Part shown: piece by piece, positions 15,328 to 27,633 of the stretch
Numbering within the stretch: the stretch's first letter is position 1
Layout of the letters: each line of letters begins with the position of its first letter
Made by a program: the position numbers and the translations under genes
Origin: Agelas oroides
Lineage: Eukaryota; Porifera; Demospongiae; Agelasida; Agelasidae
Assembly (NCBI GenBank): GCA_949130485.1
Contig: OX422198.1
Location: 6,568,815-6,632,814, forward strand
Length of the DNA stretch: 64,000 bases
Reading direction: 5' to 3'
The notes under the pieces: model-generated
Seen by the model: the letters and a program-made list of their open reading frames with translations, nothing else
Databases searched by the model: none
Told to the model about the DNA's origin: nothing

Positions 15328-18300
15328 TTATGTACATGACTGTGAAGACTCAGCACTGATGTTCAAACTGGCCATATCAGGCAGGGTATCACCCTCAGAG
15401 TCTGCAGAGTTAGAGAGTTGTTGTTGTTGCTGCTTACTGCAGGATGTTAATATAATACTGTTACATGTAGTCAGACTCTAGATATGATTGACTATATCAC
15501 GTCATATACTGCTCAAGAAACTTCATTAACTGATGATACCACATGGGAAATGTGGATCTCTGAGAAGACTAACTTGATTGGTCTGTCTGTGGGCAATGTG
15601 GTTTGGGGTTGCGACACGGCCTTGGTGGAGAATCAAGAACAGGTATGTGTGCTGTGAGTATGCCTGCATAAATGAGCATATGTATAACAGACTTGTGAAT
15701 TTTATCTCTCAAACTTCTAATCATCTTCCATTTTTGATTCTCTAAGTCATGAACTTGAATGACAGTACCACACAATCATACTTCCAGACATGATCTGAAT
15801 CCCCCTTTCTCATCTTTCTAGCTTTTCCTTGCAAACCTTCGATCTCCGTGGTTGGTGGTCTAGGATACCATGGATAAAGGTGCTCAGGTGTGACCACCTC
15901 TGATGTGGGGACAGTTCAAATCAAAAGGCGGAATGTGTGGAGTGTCTTCCAAGTTGGTCATGCCACGTGCATGGAACTATGGTACTTTAGAAGTACTCCC
16001 CACCCCAAATGTCAACATGCATGACATCATTTACAGTGGATTCTGCCCCACTTTCACTGTCTTCTGCAGCTCTTCCACTGGTATTAGCAATATCAACTAA
16101 AATGTCTATAGTACCAGTTGTTGAATCAAGACTGTCACCATAGATCTTACACTCCATGAATTAGATTACCTTCATCACTTTCCTCTGCATTGTCACTGTC
16201 CACTGGTGAGTCAGGAGGGGAGGGAGGGTAGTGGTACATGGAGGGACAGGAGTGAACATTAGTAGATGGAGGGTGGGTGTGTGAGCTGGTGCGAAGGAGA
16301 CCTTCTGACCTAGGGTAGTACATACAAGTGTGAGAGGTAAGGTGTGTGTGTGTGTGTGAAGATTGTGTGTGGAGATTTATGGCCATTAGAACATTCGGCT
16401 TTCAGCTGATAAGTTGAAAATAGCATCAAGAACATTTGGTACATTGTTTGGATTAGCCTCATTCCCAGGCCTTTAGCACCACCCAGTTTTTGGGTAGTAT
16501 ATTTTATCACATGAATGATATTAATGTCTAACTAGGTAGTCAGAGGGTCTGAACAATCTTGAGGCCTTTTCTTGTAGTGTCTGCCCGAGTGCTGGAGTGT
16601 GAAATGTTTGCAAAGTGAAAACACACACTGCTCATTGTTCAGGTTGAAGTATGCATGCATAAATTTCTTTCTCTTGGTTGGACAGTATTAGTACATCTCC
16701 CCCTGTCTGGTAGTCATTCATGTTATAGAATATACCAGGCCTCCCCCTTCCATTTTACATATCATAAGTGATTTAAAACTTTTGTGGCAGTGAAGGTCTG
16801 GAAATGAGGCTATAGAAGAGCTCAATGCAAATGATCCAAGAGTACCTTTGTGATGCAAGTGTTTGTTCGCCTTCCATCACTGTATGTGAAAATGAGAGGA
16901 ATTTAATTAAGTGCTTTCTATTCAAATGTATATATTCCAAATGGAATGTACTGATGTGATTCAACATCTCTATCCCTTGCTTAGAGGTAATTGTATTACT
17001 TCACTGTTGCAATAGATGTATCACAGCACCGTCAGTAAAATACTATATGAAAGTACTGGAGTAGTTCTGTTCCAATGGGGCACTAATATATAGGTTGCAT
17101 ACCAGTTTGGTGTTTTTGTTTGTGTGGCGTTGGCTTCAGCCTTGGACGTGGACAAGGTGTAATCAGCATCACCCCATCAACTGTGAGGTAGTGATATTTG
17201 TAGCAGGCAACAAGTTCTTCTAATGAGCTGAATGGTTTTGCTGTTCCTTCTACTTCATAGCACTGGTCCTCCTTACGTATACATATCACAAAATCCTTTA
17301 TGACTCCTCCATAGCTCACAGATAGAACATACTTCCCTGGCTGACTTTGACTCATTCTCACCAGAAAACAGTCTGAGTCTTGTGCTTCAAGTCTCTCCTC
17401 AGCATCTTCCCATGAAATATCTCCATGGTACCATGGCTCATGTACAAGACAGGAAACATCAGCTTGATTCTTGGGTGTGGGAACAGACCTGCGTTTATAC
17501 TTCATGCGTGAGTGCTGCCTGGTCGGTCCTGGATCAGTATGTTTCCTCTCAAGCTTAACTTTAACAACATATTTATGCTCAGGAGATTGATAGTGATGAT
17601 ATTGACTATCATGGCTGGAGCTATCCAGTTGTTGATCTGTGAAACAATAAGCTGGGAATATGACTGTAACTGTAACTGTAACTTCATTAATTAATTCATT
17701 AATTTAATGAGATGAGCTTTTAACATCAAACAGGTCATCTACTCTCGTCTACTCTCTCCAAAGTGTGACGGTTAACCTCATACCCAGACCTGCGTACATG
17801 GGTGATAAGTACTGAACTCCAAATATAAGTACACCTATCTGCAGGAGGTATGGCAGTCACATTAAACAGTCCCATGATGATCCAAGGCTTTAGCTTATGG
17901 GCTTGGGGTGAGACAAGCGGCTTAGGCTCACCCACCTGTGTAAACACTGTAGTAAAAAGCTCACCACAGCTAGTGTAGACACAGTCTGGCTACACACACT
18001 GCTTGCCACTCTTTCTGTAAACATCCTTTCCAGCATCCGGTTCCCATGTAATACAGCCATATTGGAGGTCAAGGAACATCACACAATTGCAGGGACCATC
18101 TAAGAGCTTGTCTCACCACTTCACAATCTTTATAGCAAACAAATTTGGTTGTTCTCCAGCTATTAAATCTCGATATACCAGCTCCAAAGAGATGATAAAG
18201 GCATCAACCACATCCAAGGGTATTCTTCTTCCATCCTAGTAACTTCTCAAATCCATAGCCACTCTTCTCAAGGTTCTCATTGCCCAGGAACTCATTATTC

Positions 18301-18935
18301 AGTGTGATTTTGACTCTTTAAGATATATATCTCCTATTTAAAACTGTATACACTTCCCAACTTGAGTTATACCCCCTATTCAAAAATGTATACCCCTACA
18401 CTTTTGGAAACTACCCCCTCAAGATTAACCCCCCCCCCCCTGTTTTGACACTGATCACCCCCCATAGGTAACCTTGGCCTAGATACAATGCTCTCCAATC
18501 ACAAAACTTACCCTGTTTGCTTTCAGTTGGATGCTTTCTAGCAATCTTATCAGCAAGTGCTGTATCATTCCCAGCTGCTGGGTCTGCCACTATTTCAACA
18601 AGCCACCTCCAAGTGGGTGGTCCAAACTTTATAGCATTGTAGTTTTTCTTCAGCCAGCTCTCTATTACGTATGAGAGGCACCGATTGGGCCTCCCAGACT
18701 CAATCTTATCCAGCTCTCCACCTCTTAACCGCAATGCTATACCAATTTCCTTCCATTTTGCAGCCAGTGGAGTCAGATCTCTTTTAATATCAAACAGGTC
18801 ATCCTCATCTGTAGGAAGAAAGAGCTACAATTTATTGTTGAGCTAGCTATGCCCCCCTCACGGTTAGTTGAGTCCATCGCTATAGTCATACTAACCCAAC
18901 GGAGTGTTGCTCACATCCTCGAGTTTCTCTGCCAT
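15328..18935 (-). CDS. Gene B: Death domain-SH2 domain adaptor protein (paralogue 2)
   Basis: Six exons in transcript order: 18896-18935, 18512-18808, 17103-17636, 16846-16879, 16170-16309, 15328-15401; 1119 nt, 372 aa. Exon 1 codes a peptide ending LEDVSNTPL. Exon 2 is the Death domain (LAAKWKEIGIALRLRGGELD, FGPPTWRWLVEIVAD). Exon 3 codes a linker and an SH2 domain from about residue 180 (WYHGDISWEDAEERL, FLVRMS with the binding arginine). The usual betaD histidine is replaced here (IKDF instead of IKHH), which may alter phosphopeptide preference. The CCC motif of genes A and C is absent; a His/Tyr-rich and basic linker (YHHYQ, KYVVKVKLERKH) takes its place. Exon 5 has PPSPPDSPVDSD. The last exon codes DSEGDTLPDMASLN and ends with stop at 15328-15330. 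An upstream exon-5 extension was rejected because it meets a stop in phase. Confidence 0.85.
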
Positions 18936-19086
18936 TCCGTGACAACGAGGTACTAGGTACGAGGCGCCGGCATAACTTGAAGGGCGGGGCATCATGGCGC
19001 GGTCTCATTCCACTTTCATCAGCATGCATGCAAGCAACGGGACAACTTGGACAAGAGGCAGGTACAAACATCTATGTAGGAAGCAG
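18936..19086. other. Short gap upstream of gene B
   Basis: No gene. It is the presumed promoter of gene B; no TATA box is obvious near the start codon. Confidence 0.3.
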
Positions 19087-19212
19087 GTCCCACTGTGGTC
19101 TTGGAGCTTCAAACCTCCACTGGTGGAGAGGGTTAGTCAATTAGTTTAGGAGAGTGCATGCAGCCAGATGACGCAGGCAGTGAGGTCTTCCTGGGTCACA
19201 GTGGTGTCTCCA
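19087..19212. repeat. Duplicated upstream block, B copy (first half)
   Basis: It matches the first half of 27085-27325 almost base for base: ggtcttggagcttcaaacct, ccactggtggagagggt, ggagagtgcatgcagcc, gaggtcttcctgggtcacag. It lies about 150 bp upstream of the gene B start. Confidence 0.75.
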
Positions 19213-19514
19213 CTCCTAATTGTTAAAAGGAGTTGCATGCTCAAAGAGGGAGAGCCTGGACATAGTTAAAGTTTCATTTGTGTGAGCAAGATAAAAGATG
19301 ACTAGGCTACAGCACTGCAATTTGTCAGTTAAGCTACATGATGGGCTACCGAAGACATACCACATTCCAAAAATACTGTCATTTAATTTGTACAGTTCAG
19401 TACATAACAATTAAGAAGTTGAGAAAAACAAACAAACAAACAAATGTGATGGTATAATATCGGAAGCAATAATATATTTACCCTATCTTCACACTACAAA
19501 CAGGAAGAAAGAAA

Positions 19515-22500
19515 TCAGTTTGTACAAACTTGTGAATGTATGGTCAAGTTACTGATGTGTGTAAATACATGTTCAGACCAGTGAGTGGTAGATTCTGCAA
19601 AATAGAAAGAGCATCAAAATACTTCTTGAAGATACTAACCTCATTCCCAGGAGAGCCTGCATGGGAACAAGAATAGGAAGAGACAAGGCTGACATATTAA
19701 CTATGCACAAGCAGTTGGTTCAAATCTGACAGCTCTGTGAGCAATCACAAGACATGGCATGGCAATTTGGCTTTAACTTATGGAGACACTCTATAATAGT
19801 ACCTGTTAAGTCGATCAATGGGGGGTGTTGGGGGTACTTGGGGATACTGCAAAACCTGTGTGTGCATGTGTAAAAAGGGTTAGTGATTGCCAAGCGCCTT
19901 AATGCAAGGCATTAATTGTGTAACATATATGGGGATTATGATGGAACAGATTGATAGGACATTCTTCTGGCATATTACACTTACATAATTTACTGTTATC
20001 ATCTCCATGAGTCGCTTGAATTGGTGGAATGTGAAATTCAGGGGGTGTGGGTGGGCCACTGGCTTGACTATCGGGTGTTGCAAGTGTGAGGTGTAGGTAG
20101 ATATGGAGGAGAACAAGAGTACAGAGATAGTTTAGTGTTTGTGGATGTGGATGTCCTTTGGCCATTATGCTTTCATGCAGTGAGGTGAAATCCAGAAAAA
20201 TGAAAGAGCTAAAACCCAAATAGTAAAATCATGTACCTTCGTAACAAGGCCTTTGAGTCATTGTCCATCATTGTATGAGATAGATCTGAAAAAAAAAACA
20301 AAAAAAAGTGCAATCCATTGACAAGAAAACAAACTTGGTACAATCAATGTACAAAAAAGGTAGTCTCATTCCCAGGCTTTCCCACTGTCCAGTTTTTGAT
20401 CGCTATACATACTACAAGTGATCAAACACTGGACAGTGGGAAGGCCTAGGAACGAGGCTACAAAAGAGGCTAAACTAAGTATATAATAATAATAATTATA
20501 TACACTCCCAGCCGACACCACGGCTTACAAGTCACTAATATTATGAACATTTAACAATATAGTTATGAGTTACGCTTTAAAAACACATTATGAAGAAGTC
20601 TGGCTGTTCTACCATCTGGGCTCTGCATGATTGTGATGAACTTGTCCTCGTCAGAGAGTGCTCCTGTGTCCACATGATGGAGGTTCAAGAGATGCAGAAG
20701 GGGGGCTCTAGCCTCTTGCAGAGCTGGACACCCCACATAGAAATGCTGTTCGTCTTCCACCTGCCGTGTGTTGCATGACCTGCATATCCTCTCTTCTACT
20801 GGGAGGCCGATGTGCCTACCAGTTTCAATTTGTAGTGGTGCTGTTCCTCCTCTCAGTCGTGCCAGCAGAGATCTGTGAGATTTTACTCTAACTTTCTGTA
20901 CATATTCTTCTGTTTTCCCATATTCTGTTTTAAAGTTTACGTATAACCTCAACTTTGGTTAACCCTTTAGGATCCATAGCACTAAAAGTCGCACTTTAAT
21001 ATGACAGCATACAGTTTTATGGTTTATCTCTTTGAAATGCTGTTTACTTTTGAACTGGCATTATTGCTGGTAGTTTGTTAGTGTTTTCCACTCTCTAATA
21101 CCAGGCAGGCTAAGACACTAAGCATTAATGTGAGCAGACCGCCTGATAGCGATAACATCAGTGGAACAATACAAGTATACAGGGGTTTTATGCTTACCTA
21201 GAGTAACACTCTATGGACTCCTCTCCACCAGCAGCAAAGCTAGTAGCTGCAGCCAACCAGACAACTGAAATGGAATTCCATTCCTGTTGCACTATATATA
21301 GTGACTCTTTGTAGCTAGACTTTCACAGTAACCACATGCCACTGACTGGCTATGCTTAGTAATGTGTTCTGGTAAGACAAGCTGGGCTGTCAACCTGCAT
21401 TTAAATCCCACTAGGGATGTGGTTACGATTTTAAAAAAATACTTGGAACACAAGCTCCACACGAAGATCAATAATTTAATAAGAATGGCCATTTTGTGCA
21501 AGAGGGAGGGAGGCTTTTGCTAAAGTAGCACAGTCTGCCCTTTTACAACATTGTTTACATAGCTTATCTTCACTGCTGATCTCAGGTCACAAGGGAACAG
21601 ACAGCCTTCATCTTGTCATTTACCAATTATCACTGGGACTTCATAGGCTTCAAAAGACATTAATCAACCACAGGAGGACCGCTGTGCGGGTTTTCTTGTG
21701 ACAACCTACCTGCAAAGCACAGTAGTGCCCAGATCAATAAAATGATGTCATCATGCACTCTTGGCTTTTTAGTAATCTCAATTTTACAGTGACTCCTCGC
21801 TTATACAAACACCTTTGTGCAAGTGGCATTGTTTATGGTACAACTTTCATGAAGTATTATACACACATTTGCTTTAAGGTTACGATCAACTAGTTTGGAA
21901 ACCTGTGAAATGTATGCAAGTGCCAGTTGTTTACATAAGCAATTATAGTTGGCGTAGTACATAATAAGCAAAGCTGCACAAAAGCGCGTCCCCAAACTCA
22001 CTGGCGATGCTCGAGGCCTTGCCGTATTTCAAAGGCAGATCGCTTATCTTTGCGCCAAATATAAGGCAAGGAAAGCGTTTCTTCTGTGTTCTGGTGTGTT
22101 GTACGGGTAGCGCAGTGTATTTAGCAGGGTGGCACGTAAAGAAATTGGACTTGAATTGAAGATTCTACGATCCGAAGCACATTTCTTACACCTAAAGCAG
22201 TTAAATTCCTACAAAGTATAGAGATATCCTCATGTGCTGACCTAACAAATACCGTGTCGTAGTGCACGAAAAATTTCAGGATCTAACTCTTTACAGTTGC
22301 CGAGTAATTTGGCGCAAAGAGTGTTCGAGCAGTGCGGCTAATTGCTGGTTTGAATGCGTTGGAGCATTTTTAAACAGAAGCTTTTTTGTCTCTGAATAAT
22401 ATATTTCTATCGTGCTGTTGGACTGTAACTTGTTTGAGATAAATATCAGTTACAGCAATAAGTTTACTATGCCAACAGCCTCCGGCGCAGTTGATCGTAA

Positions 22501-24628
22501 CCTTAACTGCATGGGAGTCTCTTTTAGCTTGCAGCTAACTCTGGTATTGTAGGCAGAAAATTCTTTGAGTGTGGTGTGGGTCCACTGCTATAACACTCAG
22601 AATAACACTCGGGTTCCCATAGCTACGTACAAATTTTAAGTTTCTGTTCAGCTGTTGTTAACAGTGTTCTTCTCCGCTCTACTGCTGGTACAAGAGACAC
22701 AACATAGCCTACCACACACATGCTGCTTTAGACACATGCACATGTAAGGAGAGTAGCTTATTAGAATGTTCAGAAAATCAAGATGTAGGTTAGATAATCG
22801 AGGTTTGGAAAACACAGATCTACATACATACATACATACATACATACATACATACACCCCCTATCAAATTAGACCTCCCTAATCATTTGCCTTATGCTAA
22901 GGCACTGGCTTAGCAACTTTAGGAAGTCCTTAATGGTGATGTGCTATAGTACTTATCATTACAACTTATTACAGGAGCATAGCCTCATTCCTGGGCCTTC
23001 CCATCATCCAGTTTTGATGGTGGGAAAACCTGGGAACATAGTAGCACTCATACCTTCTGTTGGTTGAAGGTTTTTCTCGTGTGGCTTCAACCTTGAAGAA
23101 CAAACTGTGCTCAGTGTCTCCCCTTCAGGTGAGAGATAGTGTGTCTTATAGTGCGAAACAAGTGCACTTATTGAGTGAAATGGTCTCTTTGTTCCCTCCA
23201 CTTCATAGCGCTGGTTCTCCTTACGTACTACGTGGTGCTTCACTTCTCCCCCATATCTCACTGATATTATATATTTCCCGGGCTGACTTTGACTCTTTCT
23301 CACCAGGAAACAGTCTGACTTTTCCTTGTTGAGCCTCTTCTTAGCATCTTCCCATGGAATATCTCCATGGTACCATGGTTCACGTACAAGAGTGGAAACA
23401 TCAGCTTGACCTGAGAACTTAGTGAGGGGAGTGGGACTGGCATATTTAGCTCGAACTGGGTTCTCACTTGATGAAGAGCGGAAACAGCAACACCAACTTG
23501 AGCTGGGTTCTTTCTTGGAGGGTAAAGGGGTGGTGGAAAGATTCACATCACCTAGGCCACTGCTGTTGGAAACTATTTCATGTACAGCTGCTGGAACCAA
23601 AATATGTACAAATTAAGCTGAAATGGAAATACTCAATACTCATACCAGCTCAGCCATACACATCAGCTAAAATATTCCCAATGACTAGCTGCTTTAAAAA
23701 AGTATATTGCAAAAAGCATACATGTATGACTTCAGTGAGCATATTTCATGTGATCCTATACTCTATAGAAAATGAAGCCAGCAATTCTGCTAATGCTCAC
23801 CAAGTCACATACTCCCCAAACAAGACTTACCATCTTTAGTTTCAGCAAGGTGCTTTCTGGCAATCTTACCAGCAAGTGCTCTATCATTCCCAGCTGCTGG
23901 GTCTGCCACTATTTCAACAAGCTTCCTCCAAGTGGGTGGTCCAAACCTCTCAGTATTATAGTTTCTCTTCAGCCAGTTCTCTATTACATCAGAGAGACAC
24001 CGGTCTGGACGTCCTGGATCCATCTTATCCAATTCTCCATCTCTTAACCGCAATGCTATGCCAATGTCCTTCCATCTTGCAGCCAGCGGAATTAGATCTC
24101 TTTTAATATCATAAAGGTCATCCCTCTCTGTACAAGATAAACATTATAGATCAGCTCTCCAGAACCATGCACCTACAGCCCTGGTGAAGTCATAAACTGT
24201 TACACTGTTTTAATCACTATATAAGTATTGGTGTTTCACACTTTCTTCACTTTTACCCTGACAATGACTGAAACATTCAGTCAAAATGTCTGCAAAAAGG
24301 TTTTCTGATTTCAAGCAAAGAAGTTTATGCAGGAGCCAATTGAGAAGCCACTATATTAGTTTGTAAGAGCAGTGTTGGGAAAATGACACTGATGTTGGAT
24401 GCTATAGAGAACATTGATGACATGGATGAATGGAAAAGTAAGTGTCCTATTATGCTTTAATTTGCTTCAGTAGATTAAAATTACCATCTTATCCAAAAAT
24501 AAAACCATCTTGCCTGAAATCAGCTGTGGAGTCATGTGAGGCAGCTACCCGCTAGCTACATTTACTGATAGCTACTAACCCAGAGGAGTATTGCTCACGT
24601 CCTCGACCTTGCACTTTGTCTCCACCAT
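19515..24628 (-). CDS. Gene C: Death domain-SH2 domain adaptor protein (paralogue 3)
   Basis: Six exons in transcript order: 24580-24628, 23831-24127, 23054-23587, 20237-20285, 19994-20169, 19515-19594; 1185 nt, 394 aa. Exon 1 codes a peptide ending KVEDVSNTPL. Exon 2 is the Death domain (LAARWKDIGIALRLRDGELD, FGPPTWRKLVEIVAD). Exon 3 has the Ser/Cys motif SSSWCCCFRSSSS, then the SH2 domain (WYHGDIPWEDAKKRL, FLVRKS, VKHH). Exon 5 is proline-rich (GPPTPPEFHIPP). The final exon corresponds to the STTV segment of genes A and B, but a base change removes the early stop, so it reads STTHWSEHV and continues to a stop at 19515. Intron 3 is about 2.8 kb, enlarged by a foldback repeat and a LINE fragment. 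Exons 4-6 lie far from exon 3, so their assignment relies on phase and on order shared with A and B. Confidence 0.82.
20361..20460. mobile_element. Foldback MITE, TAGYCTCRTTCCCAGGC family
   Basis: A 100-bp near-perfect hairpin: ends tagtctcattcccaggc and gcctaggaacgaggcta, inner arms ttcccactgtccagt/actggacagtgggaa. It lies in gene C intron 3. Confidence 0.8.
20563..20952 (-). pseudogene. Fragment of a non-LTR retrotransposon C-terminal region
   Basis: A 129-codon frame with LLARLRGGTAPLQIETGR and then a C-x2-C-x8-H-x4-C pattern (CRSC...EDEQHFYVGC). This is the arrangement seen downstream of the reverse transcriptase core in many LINE-type polyproteins. The reverse transcriptase itself is missing. 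It lies in gene C intron 3 on the same strand as the gene, and is a truncated relic rather than a host gene. Confidence 0.65.
22980..23043. repeat. Short foldback, TAGCCTCATTC family
   Basis: tagcctcattcctgggcc..cccatcatcc is followed by the inverse ggtgggaaaacctgggaac. It lies immediately downstream of gene C exon 3. Confidence 0.5.
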
Positions 24629-25064
24629 CTCCGGCAGGACACTCCCCCTCCGAAAACGCTGAGCTGGCTCGCGAGGTCGTCCCTATCGATGATTGACTAT
24701 CGGCTCTGCGATCCGGCCGCAGCGGTTTTCCCCTATAAGGCCAGGCAAAGTTATAGATCATCTAGTCTATGGCAAAGTAGATTTGCATCAGTAGACAGAC
24801 GCATTTGTTAGCGTTCGTTCGTATATATATCATTAGTATCAGCATAGATAGTCTACTATCTATGCATGGTATCAGATATAATTATGTGAAGAATTCTATT
24901 GCAGAAAATTCATGCGAGCGCTGAGAGGCCGATGAATCAACAAATTGGGATATACATGCAACCTCGTGCCTGCGGCACTCGGTTGTGTATATCATATACC
25001 CTACGGGTATTGGTGTTTCACGGGTATATATTATCTATGGGTATATATTATCTATGTGTATACC

Positions 25065-25198
25065 TAGCCTCGTACCTTGCCCTCCACCACAGCTATCGTC
25101 GCTTGCAGTACGAATAACGCGGAGAAAAAAATGTAGCGTTATTCATACTGCAAGCAACGATAGCTGTGGTGGAGGACTAGGCTGTAGGTAAGAGGCTA
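25065..25198. mobile_element. Long perfect-arm hairpin element
   Basis: Arms of about 40 bp are inverted with very few mismatches (ctccaccacagctatcg/cgatagctgtggtggag; gcagtacgaataacgc/gcgttattcatactgc) around a short A-rich loop, with tagcct/aggcta outer ends. The element at 56638-56736 uses the same inner arm (ccaccacagctatcg). Confidence 0.8.
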
Positions 25199-25468
25199 GT
25201 ATACCGTACCGCCACCGAGTTGTATAAGTTATCCGACTTGTACCGACTGGGGTAGCAGGGTATAACAGTTCATCATGGGTCTACTCACATGGTCTACTGA
25301 AAGGTGCATGATACAAACACGAACTGGAAACTTTGCGCAGCAACTGCACACTCGCGTGAACAAGCTCAGCGACGGTCTCAAGTAAACAGAAGGAACGACC
25401 GCAGTTGCCTAAACTGTTGCAGAATTAAGTTCCAACCTCACATATGAGAGTGATGTGCGCAATCCCGG

Positions 25469-26746
25469 TGTCGCAGGAATGGGTGACCCCCCATTTTAAT
25501 GACCCCCCGGTCAAATATTCCTAGGAATGAATGACCCCCAGTCATTCCTGCCTAGGAACAAATGACTCCCTGGGTCACTAACTCCTAGGAACTAGAGACC
25601 CACCCCTGGAAAAAATGACCCCACCTCACATGCACAGTTGCAGTCAAAGGGATGACAGTATTGAAAGAGGTGTATACAAAAGAAGTGCAAAAAGGAATTG
25701 TAAAAAGTGCACAAAGGAAAAAAAAAAAGTGCTTATGCAAGTAAAAACAAAAAACAAAAACAATCCTATGTACACTGTGCACAAATAAAAGTCTTGGGTT
25801 TACGTTTAATAACTACACACCTATAGTGATACCATGAGTCACATTGCTCACATTGGACCATTATGGAGTCATACTCGGCTGGCAATGAGCAGACACAATA
25901 AGGATGATATGTTTTCGTTTGTTTTCTTCCCAGAAGTCGTGGTTGGGTAGGGTGTCAGAATCCCAGTGCCAAAGTTTCCTTAAGGTGTTGCCTAAGTTCT
26001 TCCTGCTTTAAGCCACAAGACAGCCCAGATGCAGCCTGAAAAGCTGTGCCAATGGCAAAAAGACCACAGTCAGCACTCCCTGTCTGTTGTACAATTGGAT
26101 GTGACAACATCTCACGGATCGACAATGGCAGCGATCCAGAGAAGCAGGAGTCATACACCTTCACTTTGCCATTCTGGTAGTGTGTTGCAATCCAATCCAA
26201 TGGATGAGGAAATTAATATAGAGTGTAATATAGAGCATGCATAATAAATCATTATATGCACATGAATAGAGTGAACAAACACTAAGTCTTGAGTGTGCAC
26301 ATGTATATACATTAAATTTCTCACCGACAAAACAGCTCAAAGAGAAACATGGCAATGGAATCTCCTCAACCATGTTTCTCCAATGAAACCTAGAGCAAAT
26401 CCCTCCCAAAGTGACTCCCAGCTGCTCCCCATGGCAAGACTCCAGGATCCTCTTCTTTTCCTCCTCACTCCTGACACACACCTGGGTATTCTCCTCTCCA
26501 TAGATAGTTATTGATGTCTTGCAGTCTCTCTTCTTCCATTTTGAATGATAGAATACACCTAGACAACTTACCACTTTCATACTCGGCAATTTCGCGAACA
26601 GGAAGGACAACCTTCCATTAACAGCTGTCACTATCTTCGTAGGAACTAGTAGGGGGGTCATTTAACCCTATCGTAAGTTAATTTTTCCTAAGGAATCAGT
26701 GACCGGGGGGTCACTCACTCCGGGGGGGTCATTCATTCCTCTGACA
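25469..26746 (-). mobile_element. Ginger1-type DNA transposon, internally deleted
   Basis: A 1278-bp element. Its ends are inverted (left tgtcgcaggaatgggtgacc; right, reversed, tgtcagaggaatgaatgacc), and it is bounded on both sides by CCGG (25465-25468 and 26747-26750). Ends beginning TGT with a CCGG target duplication are known for the Ginger1 superfamily. On the minus strand it codes an H2C2-like integrase zinc-binding segment (around 26330-26510: RSEEEKKRILESCH, RFHWRNMVEEI). Downstream (25955-26200) is an Ulp1/C48-type cysteine protease segment with VYDSC and GSADCGLFAIG. The DDE catalytic core expected between them is missing, and the usual protease histidine before Trp is Asp here (DWIATHY), so the copy appears dead. 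Subterminal ctaggaa/aatgacccc motifs repeat inside both ends. Confidence 0.82.
25955..26200 (-). pseudogene. Ulp1-like (C48) protease relic in the Ginger1 element
   Basis: The frame shows the Asp (VYDS) and Cys (DCGLFAI) regions and a C-terminal RQHLKE segment typical of transposon-borne C48 peptidases. Its expected catalytic His is not seen. It is about 81 codons long, too short for a full domain. Confidence 0.65.
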
Positions 26747-26770
26747 CCGGCAAGTACAGAGAACGCGACA

Positions 26771-26853
26771 TAGCCTCGTTCCCAGGCTCTCCCCTAACCC
26801 CTCCTTTTTTTTTAGTTTCGTCGAGGTGAAGGGAGAACCTGGGAACGAGGCTA
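26771..26853. mobile_element. Foldback MITE, TAGCCTCGTTCCCAGGC family
   Basis: The ends tagcctcgttcccaggct and cctgggaacgaggcta are inverted, with inner arms tctcccc../..gggaga. It lies next to the Ginger1 element. Confidence 0.8.
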
Positions 26854-26906
26854 AAGTGACTAACAACGGCACCAAGAGAGACAATAAACATAAACCAGTC
26901 ACCCTC

Positions 26907-26932
26907 CCCCCCCCCCCCCCCCCCCCCCCCTC
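26907..26932. repeat. Poly(C) tract
   Basis: A homopolymer of more than 20 C. Similar tracts occur at about 15065-15100, 61552-61575 and, as poly(G), near 12020. Lengths may be sequencing-sensitive. Confidence 0.8.
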
Positions 26933-27084
26933 TCCCCCCTGTAGGGCACAGCAGCTGTGTGTTCAGGTACAGCAAAAACACTAAATGGCACACATCTCAC
27001 AGTTCACTACTTGAGACCCCTTCCATCTTCATGATCTCCATCTTCTTGTGGAAGTCAACAGCAGCCACTACTGTATTAATTGAA

Positions 27085-27325
27085 GCATGCAGGTCCATTG
27101 TGGTCTTGGTGCTTCAAACCTCCACTGGTGGAGAGGGTGAGTGTTGGTGTAGGAGAGTGCATGCAGCCGATGACGCAGGCAGTGAGGTCTTCCTGGGTCA
27201 CAGTGGAGGTGTCTCTCCTTCCCTCCTGGCACTCTGGACACCACTCTACCCGGGGGTACCCCTCACTGCATACTTCAGGAGCTGAGGAGGGTGTCCTGCA
27301 GGATCCATGCATGCAGCAAGTAAAC
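27085..27325. repeat. Duplicated upstream block, C copy (complete)
   Basis: This is the longest version of a block whose halves lie upstream of gene A (14489-14629) and gene B (19087-19212). The minus strand has a 78-codon Cys-containing frame (WCPECQEGRRD, TVTQEDLTACVI). Gene B's copy has a one-base difference that shifts that frame, so coding function is doubtful. Confidence 0.7.
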
Positions 27326-27633
27326 CTGGATACAGGCAGCCTAGCCTTGTTTGCAGGCTCTCAATATTTGCTTTTCTTCTTCTGAGTACTCACATGATAA
27401 TGGGAAAAAAGCTAAGCATTCTTACCCATTTGATCAAGACATATAGTACATGATAGGCAACTATAGTTCATTGCTATATAGTCAGCAAAGAACACAGGCG
27501 ACTATATATTGTTCTTTGCTAGTCATGCAGCTATAGGAGGTGCCTGACTCCAACTGGCATTGAGTAAACCTACTAGTTATTAGCCTCATTCCTAGGACTC
27601 ACATTTACATGTGGGAAGAGGCTGGTAAAGAGG

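Noticed and set aside
16310..16395. Longer 5' version of gene B exon 5
   Set aside because: Upstream acceptors lead to a stop in phase; the acceptor at 16310-16311 (ctaccctag) restores frame and conserved sequence.
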